From positions 97,680 to 161,679 of the forward strand of contig NZ_MSTQ01000014.1 in the NCBI RefSeq assembly GCF_001945365.1: a stretch of 64,000 nucleotides of DNA. Reading direction: 5' to 3'. The position numbers were made by a program, and so were the translations under genes. The number at the start of each line of letters is the position of its first letter. Within the stretch, counting starts at the first letter, position 1. Origin of the DNA: Pseudomonas reinekei. Lineage in GTDB: Bacteria; Pseudomonadota; Gammaproteobacteria; Pseudomonadales; Pseudomonadaceae. This document shows, in pieces, positions 15,230-22,407 of the stretch. The notes below the pieces were generated by a model that was given only the letters and a program-made list of their open reading frames with translations, searched no databases and was not told the origin of the DNA.

Positions 15230-16912
15230 ATGCGCATGAGCCTGAAGGCTAAAGTCCTGTCCCTTGCCGTCCTCCCTGTGTTGCTCTTCGCGCTGATTAT
15301 CAGCCTGACCACCTTGTTCATCCTGCAAGGCCAGGCCCGCCAAGAGGTCGAGGTCACCCGCGAGCGCCTGCTCAGCGATGCCAAGTCGACCCTGCAAAGT
15401 TATGTTGCCGTGGCGATGACCACGATCAAGCCGCTGTACGACGCTGCCGCGCAGGGCGATGACGCGGCGCGGGCGCAGGCCATCAAGTTGCTGTCGAACA
15501 TCACCTACGGCAAGGACGGTTACTTCTTCGGCTACGACTCCAACACCGTGCGTCTGTTCAAGGCCAAAGATCCTGAGGGTGTGGGCAAAAGTTTCAAGGA
15601 AAACCGCGATCCCAACGGTGTTTACGTCAACCGCGACCTGGTGAAAGTCGCCCAGGACGGTACGCACTACCTGCAATACAGCTCGCCGTTGCCGGGCAAT
15701 AACAAGGTGCTGGTGCCCAAGCTCGGTTACACCGAATACCTGCCGAAGTGGGACATGGCGGTGGGTACGTCGGTCAACCTTGACGGTATCGAAGCGCAAG
15801 TTGCCGTGGTCGAGGCCAAGGTTCAGGAGCGCATGCAAGGCGTGGTGCTGAGCATCGTCGGCGTGGCCGTGGTGGTGCTGGTGCTGCTCGCCGCAGCCGG
15901 GATGCTGTTGGCCAACACCATTCTGCGCCCGCTTAACGAGATGAAAGCCAACCTCGACGACATCGCGGCGGGCGAGGGTGACCTGACCCGTCGCCTGAAC
16001 ATCACCAGCCAGGATGAGCTGGGCCAACTGGCCGGCTCGTTCAACCGCTTCGTCGACAAGATCCATGGCCTGGTGCGCCAGATCACCGAAATGACTTCAC
16101 AGCTGACCGGGCTGGTGACCCAGGTGTCCGACCAGGCCAACCGTTCCGACCAGGCCATGGAGCGTCAGCGTCACGAGACCGATCAGGTCGCCACGGCGAT
16201 CAACCAGATGTCCGCCGCCGCCCAGGAAGTGGCCAAGAGTGCACAAAATGCCGCGGTTGCCGCGCAGCAGACCGATGAAGAAGGACAGGCCGCCAAGCGT
16301 GTGGTGGCGGGCAGCATCGTCAAGATTCATGCGTTGGTGGATGACATTCGCAGCAGCGGCGTGTCGTTGGACAGCCTGCAAAAAGACGTGTCGTCGATTG
16401 TCAGCGTGCTCGGGGTGATCCGCTCGATCGCCGAGCAGACTAACCTGCTGGCACTCAACGCGGCCATCGAAGCGGCTCGCGCCGGTGAGGCCGGGCGCGG
16501 CTTTGCGGTGGTGGCCGATGAAGTACGGGCGCTGGCCAGCCGTACGCAGATCAGCACTCAGGAAATCCAGGGCATGATCGATCGCTTGCAGGCCGGCACC
16601 CAATCGGCGGTGGAAGCCATGCGCCGTTCCAGCGAGGCCGGTGACGGCACGTCCGCGCAAGCCAACGAGGCGGGTGCCTCGCTCGATACCATGGCGCAGT
16701 TGATCGCTACCATCAATTCGATGAACGCTCAGATCGCCAGCGCCGCCGAGGAGCAGACGGCCGTGGCCGAAGAGATCAACCGCAGCGTCCACCAGATTGC
16801 GGTGGCGGTCGACAACGTCGCGGATGAAACCCAACTGGGCGCGCAAACCTCGCGCAGCCTGGCGGACCTTGGGCAGCGGCTGGGCAGTCTGGTCGGCCAA
16901 TTCCGCATCTGA
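15230..16912 (+). CDS. Methyl-accepting chemotaxis protein with single-Cache sensor
   Basis: A 560-residue chemoreceptor: TM1 at about 10-32, a periplasmic domain of about 150 residues with NITYGKDGYFFGYDSNTVRL and KWDMAVGTSVNLD (sCache_2 pattern, often a sensor of short organic acids), TM2 near 203-225, HAMP (NEMKANLDDIAAGEGDLTRR), and the signalling hairpin tip EQTNLLALNAAIEAARAG. I chose the ATG at 15230 (MRMSLKAK), with AGAG upstream, over an in-frame ATG at 15170 because it gives a standard receptor N-terminus. Its HAMP and output regions resemble the receptor at 11368-13515, while the sensors are unrelated in size. Confidence 0.9.
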   Translation: MRMSLKAKVLSLAVLPVLLFALIISLTTLFILQGQARQEVEVTRERLLSDAKSTLQSYVAVAMTTIKPLYDAAAQGDDAARAQAIKLLSNITYGKDGYFFGYDSNTVRLFKAKDPEGVGKSFKENRDPNGVYVNRDLVKVAQDGTHYLQYSSPLPGNNKVLVPKLGYTEYLPKWDMAVGTSVNLDGIEAQVAVVEAKVQERMQGVVLSIVGVAVVVLVLLAAAGMLLANTILRPLNEMKANLDDIAAGEGDLTRRLNITSQDELGQLAGSFNRFVDKIHGLVRQITEMTSQLTGLVTQVSDQANRSDQAMERQRHETDQVATAINQMSAAAQEVAKSAQNAAVAAQQTDEEGQAAKRVVAGSIVKIHALVDDIRSSGVSLDSLQKDVSSIVSVLGVIRSIAEQTNLLALNAAIEAARAGEAGRGFAVVADEVRALASRTQISTQEIQGMIDRLQAGTQSAVEAMRRSSEAGDGTSAQANEAGASLDTMAQLIATINSMNAQIASAAEEQTAVAEEINRSVHQIAVAVDNVADETQLGAQTSRSLADLGQRLGSLVGQFRI

Positions 16913-16930
16913 CCAGCAACACCCCACTGC

Positions 16931-16990
16931 AGGAGCCGGCTTGCTGGCGATAGCGCCCTCGAGGACGCCATCGCCAGCAAGCCGGCTCCT
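16931..16990. repeat. Perfect inverted repeat (REP-like)
   Basis: AGGAGCCGGCTTGCTGGCGA (16931 on) and its exact complement ending at 16990 are 21-base arms around an 18-base loop. It spans the convergent ends of the chemoreceptor and LysR genes, just touching the LysR stop, and could serve as a two-way terminator. Confidence 0.8.
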
Positions 16991-17924
16991 ACGGTCTATC
17001 CCAGTACGGCACCTCGCCAAAGCACTCGACAAAGTAGTCAATCACCGTCCTGACCTTCACCGACAAGCGTCGGCTGCCGGGCCAGAGCACGGCGATCTGC
17101 TGTGGCTCCAGGCTGTTGGAGACCTGATAGCTCCCCAGTACCGGTACCAGCGTGCCGTTGCGTACCGACTCACCAATCAACCATGACGGAAACATCACCA
17201 GACCCAACCCCTGTTCGGCGGCTTGCGTCAGGGTGTCAGCGTGGTTGCCGGTGAGCGGTCCTTTCACCGAATAGGGTACCCACGGCTGGGTGTCCTTGCG
17301 GAAAAACCAGCGCTGCAGGCCAGACACGCCTTTGTAGGCCAGGCACTGGTGCCTGGTGAGTTCGTCGGGATGTTCGGGCGTGCCGTGGCGTTTCAGGTAA
17401 GCCGGGCTCGCCGCGACCTGAAAGCGCTGCGGTGCCAGAACCCGCGCCTGCAGGCTGGAGTCGCGCAACGGGCCGATGCGAAACAGCAGGTCGGCGCCTT
17501 CCTGCAAAGGGGCGACGTAGCTGTCGGTCTGCTGGATATCCAGTTGCAACTTCGGATAACGCGCCCACAGTTGCCCCAGCCATGGTGTCAGGTGCCGCTG
17601 GCCGAAAACCACCGGCGCGTTGATACGCACCAGCCCGCTCGGCTCGCTTTGTTGTTCCAGTAACGCCTGCTCGGCTTCCTCCAGTTGCACCAGCACCCGT
17701 CGCGCGTGATCGCCCAGCACCCGGCCCGCTTCGGTGGGCGTAACGGCGCGGGTGTGGCGGTAGAGCAATTGCTGGCTGAGGGCCTGCTCCATCAATTGGA
17801 TCTGCCGGGAAATCGAAGAGGGCGCCACCCCTTCGCGACGGGCGACCTCAGAAAAACTGCCGTGATCGAGTACCGAAACAAACAGCCGAAGCGCCTTGAA
17901 TCCCAGTTCGTTGAAGCCGTGCAT
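16989..17924 (-). CDS. LysR-family transcriptional regulator
   Basis: A 311-residue LysR regulator. The N-terminal winged helix-turn-helix is at about residues 10-65 (ALRLFVSVLDHGSFSEVARREGVAPSSIS read in pieces, then RQIQLMEQALSQQLLYRHTRAV). The effector domain follows (SGLVRINAPVVFGQRHL, DGADLLFRIGPL-like region). It is divergent from the paired YdcZ-type membrane proteins with about 110 bases between starts, so it may control them; that is inference from position. The ATG at 17924 is chosen over a longer in-frame start because the family begins just before this helix. Confidence 0.88.
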   Translation of the reverse strand: MHGFNELGFKALRLFVSVLDHGSFSEVARREGVAPSSISRQIQLMEQALSQQLLYRHTRAVTPTEAGRVLGDHARRVLVQLEEAEQALLEQQSEPSGLVRINAPVVFGQRHLTPWLGQLWARYPKLQLDIQQTDSYVAPLQEGADLLFRIGPLRDSSLQARVLAPQRFQVAASPAYLKRHGTPEHPDELTRHQCLAYKGVSGLQRWFFRKDTQPWVPYSVKGPLTGNHADTLTQAAEQGLGLVMFPSWLIGESVRNGTLVPVLGSYQVSNSLEPQQIAVLWPGSRRLSVKVRTVIDYFVECFGEVPYWDRP

Positions 17925-18036
17925 GGTCAATCCTGCTGTGCGAGTTTCGCAAAAGTGTTGTCCGGATCCTCCCATTTATCGCACAGCTATGCCAGACGAT
18001 AATGCGCGCCATCGTTCCTTTACGCAGGTGTTGACT

Positions 18037-18528
18037 ATGCAGGCTTCTGTTGATGATGTGAGTAGCGCAGCGGCGCCGGTCACCCGTTCCGGGCTACGGC
18101 TGTTGCTGCTGCCATTGGTGATTCTGGCCGGTATGGGCCTTTCGGTGGAGGCCGGTCTGCTCGGGCCTTTGGGCGTTCAGGTGGGTCACTTGTGGGCGAC
18201 CTTGAGCATTTTTGGCGTGGGCTCGGCGATTCTGTTTTTCCTGCTCTTGCTCAGCGGCCCGCGAAAGGGCCCGGCCTTTAGTGAGCTGCCGCGCTGGCAA
18301 TTGATCGGTGGTTTTCTCGGGCCGATCTATGTGGTGGTGCTGACGCTGGCCACCCCGCACATCGGTATCGCGATGACCATGATCGCGATTCTGTCCGGGC
18401 AGGTCGGCAAGAGTGTCTTGATCGACCATTTCGGCTGGTTCGGCGCCACACGCAAAAAGGTGAACGGTGAACGTTGGCTGGCCTTGCTGCTGATTGTCGC
18501 GGCACTTGTCCTGATTGCTCGGGGGTAA
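18037..18528 (+). CDS. YdcZ/DUF606-family membrane protein (first of a pair)
   Basis: A 163-residue protein with five hydrophobic segments, of the small-transporter YdcZ (DUF606, DMT superfamily) type. GPIYVVVLTLATPHIGIAMTMI-like sequence and GQVGKSVLIDHFGWFG near the C-terminus are family-typical. An ATG at 17989 is in frame, but 18037 gives a normal N-terminus and has CAGG upstream. Its TAA overlaps the ATG of a paralogous partner, suggesting a two-subunit transporter (inference). Substrate unknown. Confidence 0.78.
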   Translation: MQASVDDVSSAAAPVTRSGLRLLLLPLVILAGMGLSVEAGLLGPLGVQVGHLWATLSIFGVGSAILFFLLLLSGPRKGPAFSELPRWQLIGGFLGPIYVVVLTLATPHIGIAMTMIAILSGQVGKSVLIDHFGWFGATRKKVNGERWLALLLIVAALVLIARG

Positions 18529-18986
18529 TGATGAGTCTGATTATTTTGTTGGCGGTGGTGGTGGCTGCCGGTGCGGTGTTGAGTGTGCAGGCGGCGATCA
18601 ATGGGCGCCTGGGTGAAACGGTGGGTGTGCTGCGCAGCAGTTTGCTGACCTTCGTGGTGGGCACGGTGTTGACCGGGTTGCTGATTGTGTTTTTTGAGCC
18701 GGCGCAGGCGATGAGTCTGCTGGATGTGCCGAAGTGGCAACTCAGCGGAGCGCTGTTTGGGGTCGTCTACATGATGGTCATGGTTGGCGCGGTGCCGCGA
18801 GTGGGGGCTGCGGTGGCGACGGTAGCGGTGATTGTCGGTCAGTTGGGGATGGGAATGTTGATCGATAATTTTGGCTGGTTGGGGAATCCAGCGATTGAGT
18901 TGTCCTGGAGTCGGGTGGTGGCGATGGTGCTTTTGGGGTTGGCTTTGGTGTTCATGTATCGCAGCAATAGTCGATCGGTTGGTTGA
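18528..18986 (+). CDS. YdcZ/DUF606-family membrane protein (second of a pair)
   Basis: A 152-residue paralogue of the previous gene starting in TAATGATG (ATG at 18528 or 18531), with GGGGG just before it. It has hydrophobic segments throughout and shows VSVQAAINGRLGE at the N-terminus and VGQLGMGMLIDNFGWLG at the C-terminus, matching GQVGKSVLIDHFGWFG in its partner. The overlap implies co-translation and a heteromeric membrane complex is plausible. Known relatives are proposed drug/metabolite exporters without firm substrates. Confidence 0.78.
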   Translation: MMSLIILLAVVVAAGAVLSVQAAINGRLGETVGVLRSSLLTFVVGTVLTGLLIVFFEPAQAMSLLDVPKWQLSGALFGVVYMMVMVGAVPRVGAAVATVAVIVGQLGMGMLIDNFGWLGNPAIELSWSRVVAMVLLGLALVFMYRSNSRSVG

Positions 18987-19106
18987 TGTTATGGTCGGTT
19001 GGTCCGACAGATGCGCCGACCCGCACACAGGTCCGGCCGCAACTCCTACACTGTTTGAACGGGTGCTTCCTCAAGCCCCGACGACCACTGCCAAGGAGTC
19101 AGCGCC

Positions 19107-19265
19107 ATGACCGATGAACGTACCTGCGACTGTCCGAAATGCAACTGCAAGCTTGGCGAGCATCCGATCGTGCGTCACGGCAAGCACTATTGCTGTGAGG
19201 CCTGCGCCAAGCACCACGAACACGGCGAAGCATGCAGCCATAAAGGCTGCAAGTGCGCTCACTGA
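19107..19265 (+). CDS. Bacterial metallothionein
   Basis: A 52-residue cytoplasmic metal-binding protein with ten Cys (7, 9, 12, 14, 29, 30, 33, 43, 48, 50) and eight His. The motifs CDCPKCNC, YCCEACA and CKC follow the BmtA/SmtA pattern; these proteins bind Zn(II) and Cd(II) in a thiolate cluster. Pseudomonas members are known to have this length and a His-rich linker. AAGGAG lies eight bases before the ATG. It is a single gene between the YdcZ pair and two leftward small genes. The short length makes it easy to miss in automated ORF calling. Confidence 0.92.
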   Translation: MTDERTCDCPKCNCKLGEHPIVRHGKHYCCEACAKHHEHGEACSHKGCKCAH

Positions 19266-19296
19266 CAACGGCTGACCGCGCCCCGGAACGTGGAGC

Positions 19297-19575
19297 CTAG
19301 TCGCGCTCCACTTCCAGTTTCAGGCTATCATCGCCCAGCCGCTCACTGTGGCGAACGGTGCCGGTCAGGCGGCGTCCTTCGACCCTCAGCACCACGGTTT
19401 TCGCCTGATCCAGGTCTTCGGGCAACGGTGCCGGAATGCGCACGGCGAATCGGCTCAGGTCATGTTCGAGTTGTTCCAGGCCGACCCGGCATTCAGCGCT
19501 CTTGGTGATGCGGCCGAACAGCGTATCCAGTCCATAGTCCAGATGCGCAGGTTGGCTGATGGTTGTGCTTGCCAT
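19297..19575 (-). CDS. Hypothetical 92-residue protein
   Basis: A small acidic/basic mixed protein with no signal peptide or membrane segment. The C-terminal half has a beta-rich pattern (VVLRVEGRRLTGTVRHSERLGDD). The ATG at 19575 has a GGGGAC element before it; the frame continues further upstream but overlaps the next gene. It lies 26 bases downstream of the DUF6555-like gene on the same strand and is probably co-transcribed with it. I do not recognise a family. Confidence 0.55.
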   Translation of the reverse strand: MASTTISQPAHLDYGLDTLFGRITKSAECRVGLEQLEHDLSRFAVRIPAPLPEDLDQAKTVVLRVEGRRLTGTVRHSERLGDDSLKLEVERD

Positions 19576-19601
19576 GTTCTGTCCCCCGTACCCGCCGAAT
19601 T

Positions 19602-19829
19602 TCAGTTCGCCGGCCGCCATTTGACGTTCTCCACCCCGAATTTCTCCGCCATCGGCTTGCTGGTCTTCTGCACTTTTTCGCGGCCAAAGCGCGGGATTCG
19701 TCCGACGCCTGCGTCGCAGCTCGCCCAATGCCAGGCCTCGGCGTTGTCCATCTTATCCAGACGGATAATGAACGACTTGGGGGCGCCATGAAGGGTGTAT
19801 TCGATGACGAAAAGTTTTGCGTTGTTCAT
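19602..19829 (-). CDS. DUF6555-like small protein
   Basis: A 75-residue soluble protein (LFVIEYTLHGAPKSFIIRLDKMDNAEAWHWASCDAGVGRIP read in pieces; then GVENVKWRP at the end). I recall this as a small Pseudomonas family (DUF6555) with no known function, from the AEAWHWASCDAGVG pattern; that match is from memory. A strong GGGAGGAT ribosome-binding site precedes the ATG. It heads a probable two-gene unit with the 92-residue gene downstream. Confidence 0.6.
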   Translation of the reverse strand: MNNAKLFVIEYTLHGAPKSFIIRLDKMDNAEAWHWASCDAGVGRIPRFGREKVQKTSKPMAEKFGVENVKWRPAN

Positions 19830-19974
19830 AAAGCCTTAGATCCTCCCTGTGTACTTAGAGGGATCGCGCGCCACTCGGAAAATTCATTCGAATTGTCGGA
19901 CGGTGACGATCGCTGGCGGTGAGTGGGTGGCCTCGTTACCATGAAGCCTTCGCCAACCCCAATGATCATTGACC

Positions 19975-20760
19975 ATGGCCCTCGCTGCCCCGCCAGACCT
20001 GACCGATACCGATGTGCCGGTGCAACCGCTGGCGCGTTCTTATCCGCGCGGGTTGTTCATCGAGCCCCATGAGCATGCCTGGGGGCAGTTGCTGTATGCG
20101 ATGAGCGGGGTGATGTGGGTGGAAACGCCCCATGAAGCATTGGTCGTGCCGCCGCAGCGGGCGGTGTGGTTGCCGCCTGGGATACCCCACGGGATTCGGG
20201 TGGTGTCGGACCTGCAAATGCGCAACATCTACCTGCGACCATCCCTGGCGGCAACGCTGGATGACCGTGTGCAGGTGATTGAAGTCGGTGGTTTGCTGCG
20301 CGAACTGATCGTTGGCCTGGTGGAGCAGGGCGATGATGGCGCCCCCGAATATTACGAGGCCCTGGTGGGACTGGCGCTGCTGGAGCTGAAGCGGGCGAGG
20401 CGCTCGTTGTTGAAAATCCCCCTGCCGGACGATTCCGACCGGCGTCTGATGAACCTGTGCCAGGCGGTGATGGCTGCGCCTTCGCTGGATATTTCGTTTG
20501 AACAACACGCGCAAAGCGCCGGTGCCAGCGTGCGCACGCTGGCACGGTTGTTCAAGGACGGTTTGGGCATGGGCTTTGCCGAATGGCGGCGACAGGTGCA
20601 ATTGGCCACGGCGGTGGCCGAGTTGATTCAGGGCGTGCCCGTCAGTGCCATTGCGCGGCAATTGGGTTATTCGCCGAGCAGTTTCAGCGACATGTTTCGT
20701 CGGGCGCTGGGGGTTGCGCCGTCACAGTTTTCGGCGAGCCAGTCTCGGGACCCGTCCTGA
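19975..20760 (+). CDS. AraC-family transcriptional regulator with cupin sensor domain
   Basis: A 261-residue regulator. The N-terminal half is a cupin-like effector domain (PHEHAWGQLLYAMSG, PPQRAVWLPPGIPHGI). The C-terminal two-helix-turn-helix domain occupies about 160-255 (SAGASVRTLARLFKDGLGMGF, RQLGYSPSSFSDMFRRALGVAP). I take the ATG at 19975; a TTG six bases upstream is a less likely start. The arrangement resembles NimR-type regulators that control a neighbouring exporter, but no exporter is adjacent. The next genes are a XapX protein and an oxidoreductase in the same direction, possible targets. Confidence 0.88.
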   Translation: MALAAPPDLTDTDVPVQPLARSYPRGLFIEPHEHAWGQLLYAMSGVMWVETPHEALVVPPQRAVWLPPGIPHGIRVVSDLQMRNIYLRPSLAATLDDRVQVIEVGGLLRELIVGLVEQGDDGAPEYYEALVGLALLELKRARRSLLKIPLPDDSDRRLMNLCQAVMAAPSLDISFEQHAQSAGASVRTLARLFKDGLGMGFAEWRRQVQLATAVAELIQGVPVSAIARQLGYSPSSFSDMFRRALGVAPSQFSASQSRDPS

Positions 20761-20871
20761 CGAAAATCCTGTAGCCGCGCGTTTTGGCAGAAATTCAGAA
20801 GCGCTTGGCCGATGCGGGTCGACGCTGCTCTTTAGACTTTGGCCATACCTCAACGGCCCACGGAGTCTGCC

Positions 20872-21045
20872 ATGAGCTACCTCATTTCACTGGTTATCGG
20901 TCTGGGTGTCGGCCTGCTTTACGGCGCTCTGGATTTTCGTTCGCCCGCGCCGCCGGCCATCGCGCTGGTCGGATTGCTCGGCATGCTGGCCGGCGAAAAG
21001 ATCTGGCCGATGGGCCGACAGCTGGTGGCTGGCTGGATCTCCTGA
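20872..21045 (+). CDS. XapX-domain (DUF1427) small membrane protein
   Basis: A 57-residue protein made of two hydrophobic segments joined by DFRSPAPPAI, with GLLGMLAGEKIWPMG near the end; this is the XapX pattern. GGAG precedes the ATG by seven bases. Function is unknown. It sits 30 bases before the oxidoreductase gene, so the two are likely co-transcribed. Confidence 0.75.
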   Translation: MSYLISLVIGLGVGLLYGALDFRSPAPPAIALVGLLGMLAGEKIWPMGRQLVAGWIS

Positions 21046-21075
21046 AAACGCTTCGCCTATTTGATGGATACCTTC

Positions 21076-22032
21076 ATGAAAGCATTACAGTTCGACAAAA
21101 CCGGTGACCTTTCGGCCCTGCGCTATGTTGAGGTTGCGACCCCTGTTCCGGGTGCCGATGAGGTGTTGGTGGAGATCAAGGCTGCCGGCCTCAATCCCTC
21201 CGATGTAAAGAACGTGCTGGGGCGCTTTCCCTACACGACGCTGCCGCGGATTCCCGGTCGTGATTTCGCCGGGATCGTCGTTGAAGGCCCGCAGGCGCTG
21301 CTCGGTCAGCAGGTCTGGGGCACCGGGCGGGAGCTGGGTTTCTTTGCCGATGGCTCCCATGCGCAGTTCGTCAAACTGCCGGCCAATGGTGTGGCACTCA
21401 AACCGACTCACTTGAGTTTCGCACAGGCCGCCAGTCTCGGCGTGCCGTACACCACCGCGTGGGATGCACTGGAGCGCAGCCTGGTGACCGCGCAAACCCG
21501 CTTGCTGGTGATCGGTGGCGGGGCGGTGGGCAGTGCAGCGCTGGCGTTGGCCAAGGTGCGGGGTGCCCAGGTGCTGGCGGCGGCGCGGCGACCGGAGCAG
21601 GTCAAGGAATTGCAGGCCCAGGGTTATCAAACCCTGCAACTGGACAAGCCCGAGGATCTGGGCGCGCAGGTGAATGCTGTATTCACCGGTGGCGCCGACG
21701 TGATTTTCGACACCACCGGTTTCTGGCTGCCGGCATCGGTGGCGGCGTTGGCCACGTTCGGGCGGATCGCAATCATCGCCGCACCGGTGGATGGCATGGT
21801 GCAGTTGCCGGCATTGGCGCTTTATCGCAAGGGTGGCTCGGTGGTGGGTATCAATTCGTTGCTGTATGGCGTGCAGGCTTGTGCGGCGATGCTTGATCAG
21901 TTCGGCAAATTTTTTGATGAGGATTTGTTGCCGCTGCCTTCGGGGTTGTTTGAATCGCCGCTGTCCGAGGGGCTTGAACGATATGCAGAGGTGAATCAGG
22001 GGGCTGGGGACAAGGTGATTTTGTTGCCTTGA
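21076..22032 (+). CDS. Zinc-independent MDR-family quinone oxidoreductase/alcohol dehydrogenase-like protein
   Basis: A 318-residue medium-chain reductase. The N-terminal GroES-like domain has PVPGADEVLVEIKAAGLNPSDVK-type sequence (no zinc ligands of the classical alcohol dehydrogenases). The Rossmann domain begins at LLVIGGGAVGSAAL for NAD(P)H, followed by VLAAARRPEQV. This fits quinone oxidoreductase-like enzymes. Starts at ATG 21064 and 21076 are possible; 21076 (MKALQF) matches the family N-terminus. Substrate unknown. It may share a transcript with the XapX gene. Confidence 0.8.
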   Translation: MKALQFDKTGDLSALRYVEVATPVPGADEVLVEIKAAGLNPSDVKNVLGRFPYTTLPRIPGRDFAGIVVEGPQALLGQQVWGTGRELGFFADGSHAQFVKLPANGVALKPTHLSFAQAASLGVPYTTAWDALERSLVTAQTRLLVIGGGAVGSAALALAKVRGAQVLAAARRPEQVKELQAQGYQTLQLDKPEDLGAQVNAVFTGGADVIFDTTGFWLPASVAALATFGRIAIIAAPVDGMVQLPALALYRKGGSVVGINSLLYGVQACAAMLDQFGKFFDEDLLPLPSGLFESPLSEGLERYAEVNQGAGDKVILLP

Positions 22033-22227
22033 TGGCAGCCTGTCCGTTTCCTCGGTAACGCCGAGTCCTGTTGGCAAACGCCTGGCGATGCTGATGTGCC
22101 AGGCGTGGCGCTGCTGACCGAACAGACTACGCACCCCCGTATTGCTGCCCGCGCCCCGTCAGCCAGCCAACATTCCGTAAATGCATCCACCTCCCAAAAC
22201 CTGCACGAAACCAGCACGTTCCCCCCC

Positions 22228-22262
22228 ACCTATCACCAAAGAACTAGCACTATTTGATAGGT
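22228..22262. promoter_or_regulatory. Inverted repeat in the 375-base gap before the giant autotransporter
   Basis: ACCTATCA (22228-22235) and TGATAGGT (22255-22262) are perfect 8-base arms 19 bases apart, in an AT-rich patch within the non-coding gap 22033-22407. This is the only dyad I see there; it could be a regulator site for the autotransporter gene. I see no convincing -35/-10 pair and no small gene in the rest of the gap. Confidence 0.35.
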
Positions 22263-22407
22263 AGCTCATTACCGACCTTCGACTACTGTGTCTCAGGAGT
22301 GAAACGGTTCCTGGGTACTTGCAGTTCTGACAGCACATAACGGTTCAACCGTCTTTGCTGCTTGCCCTTCATGGATTGAAGTGGTTTGGCCACGAAAGGA
22401 GTACCCC

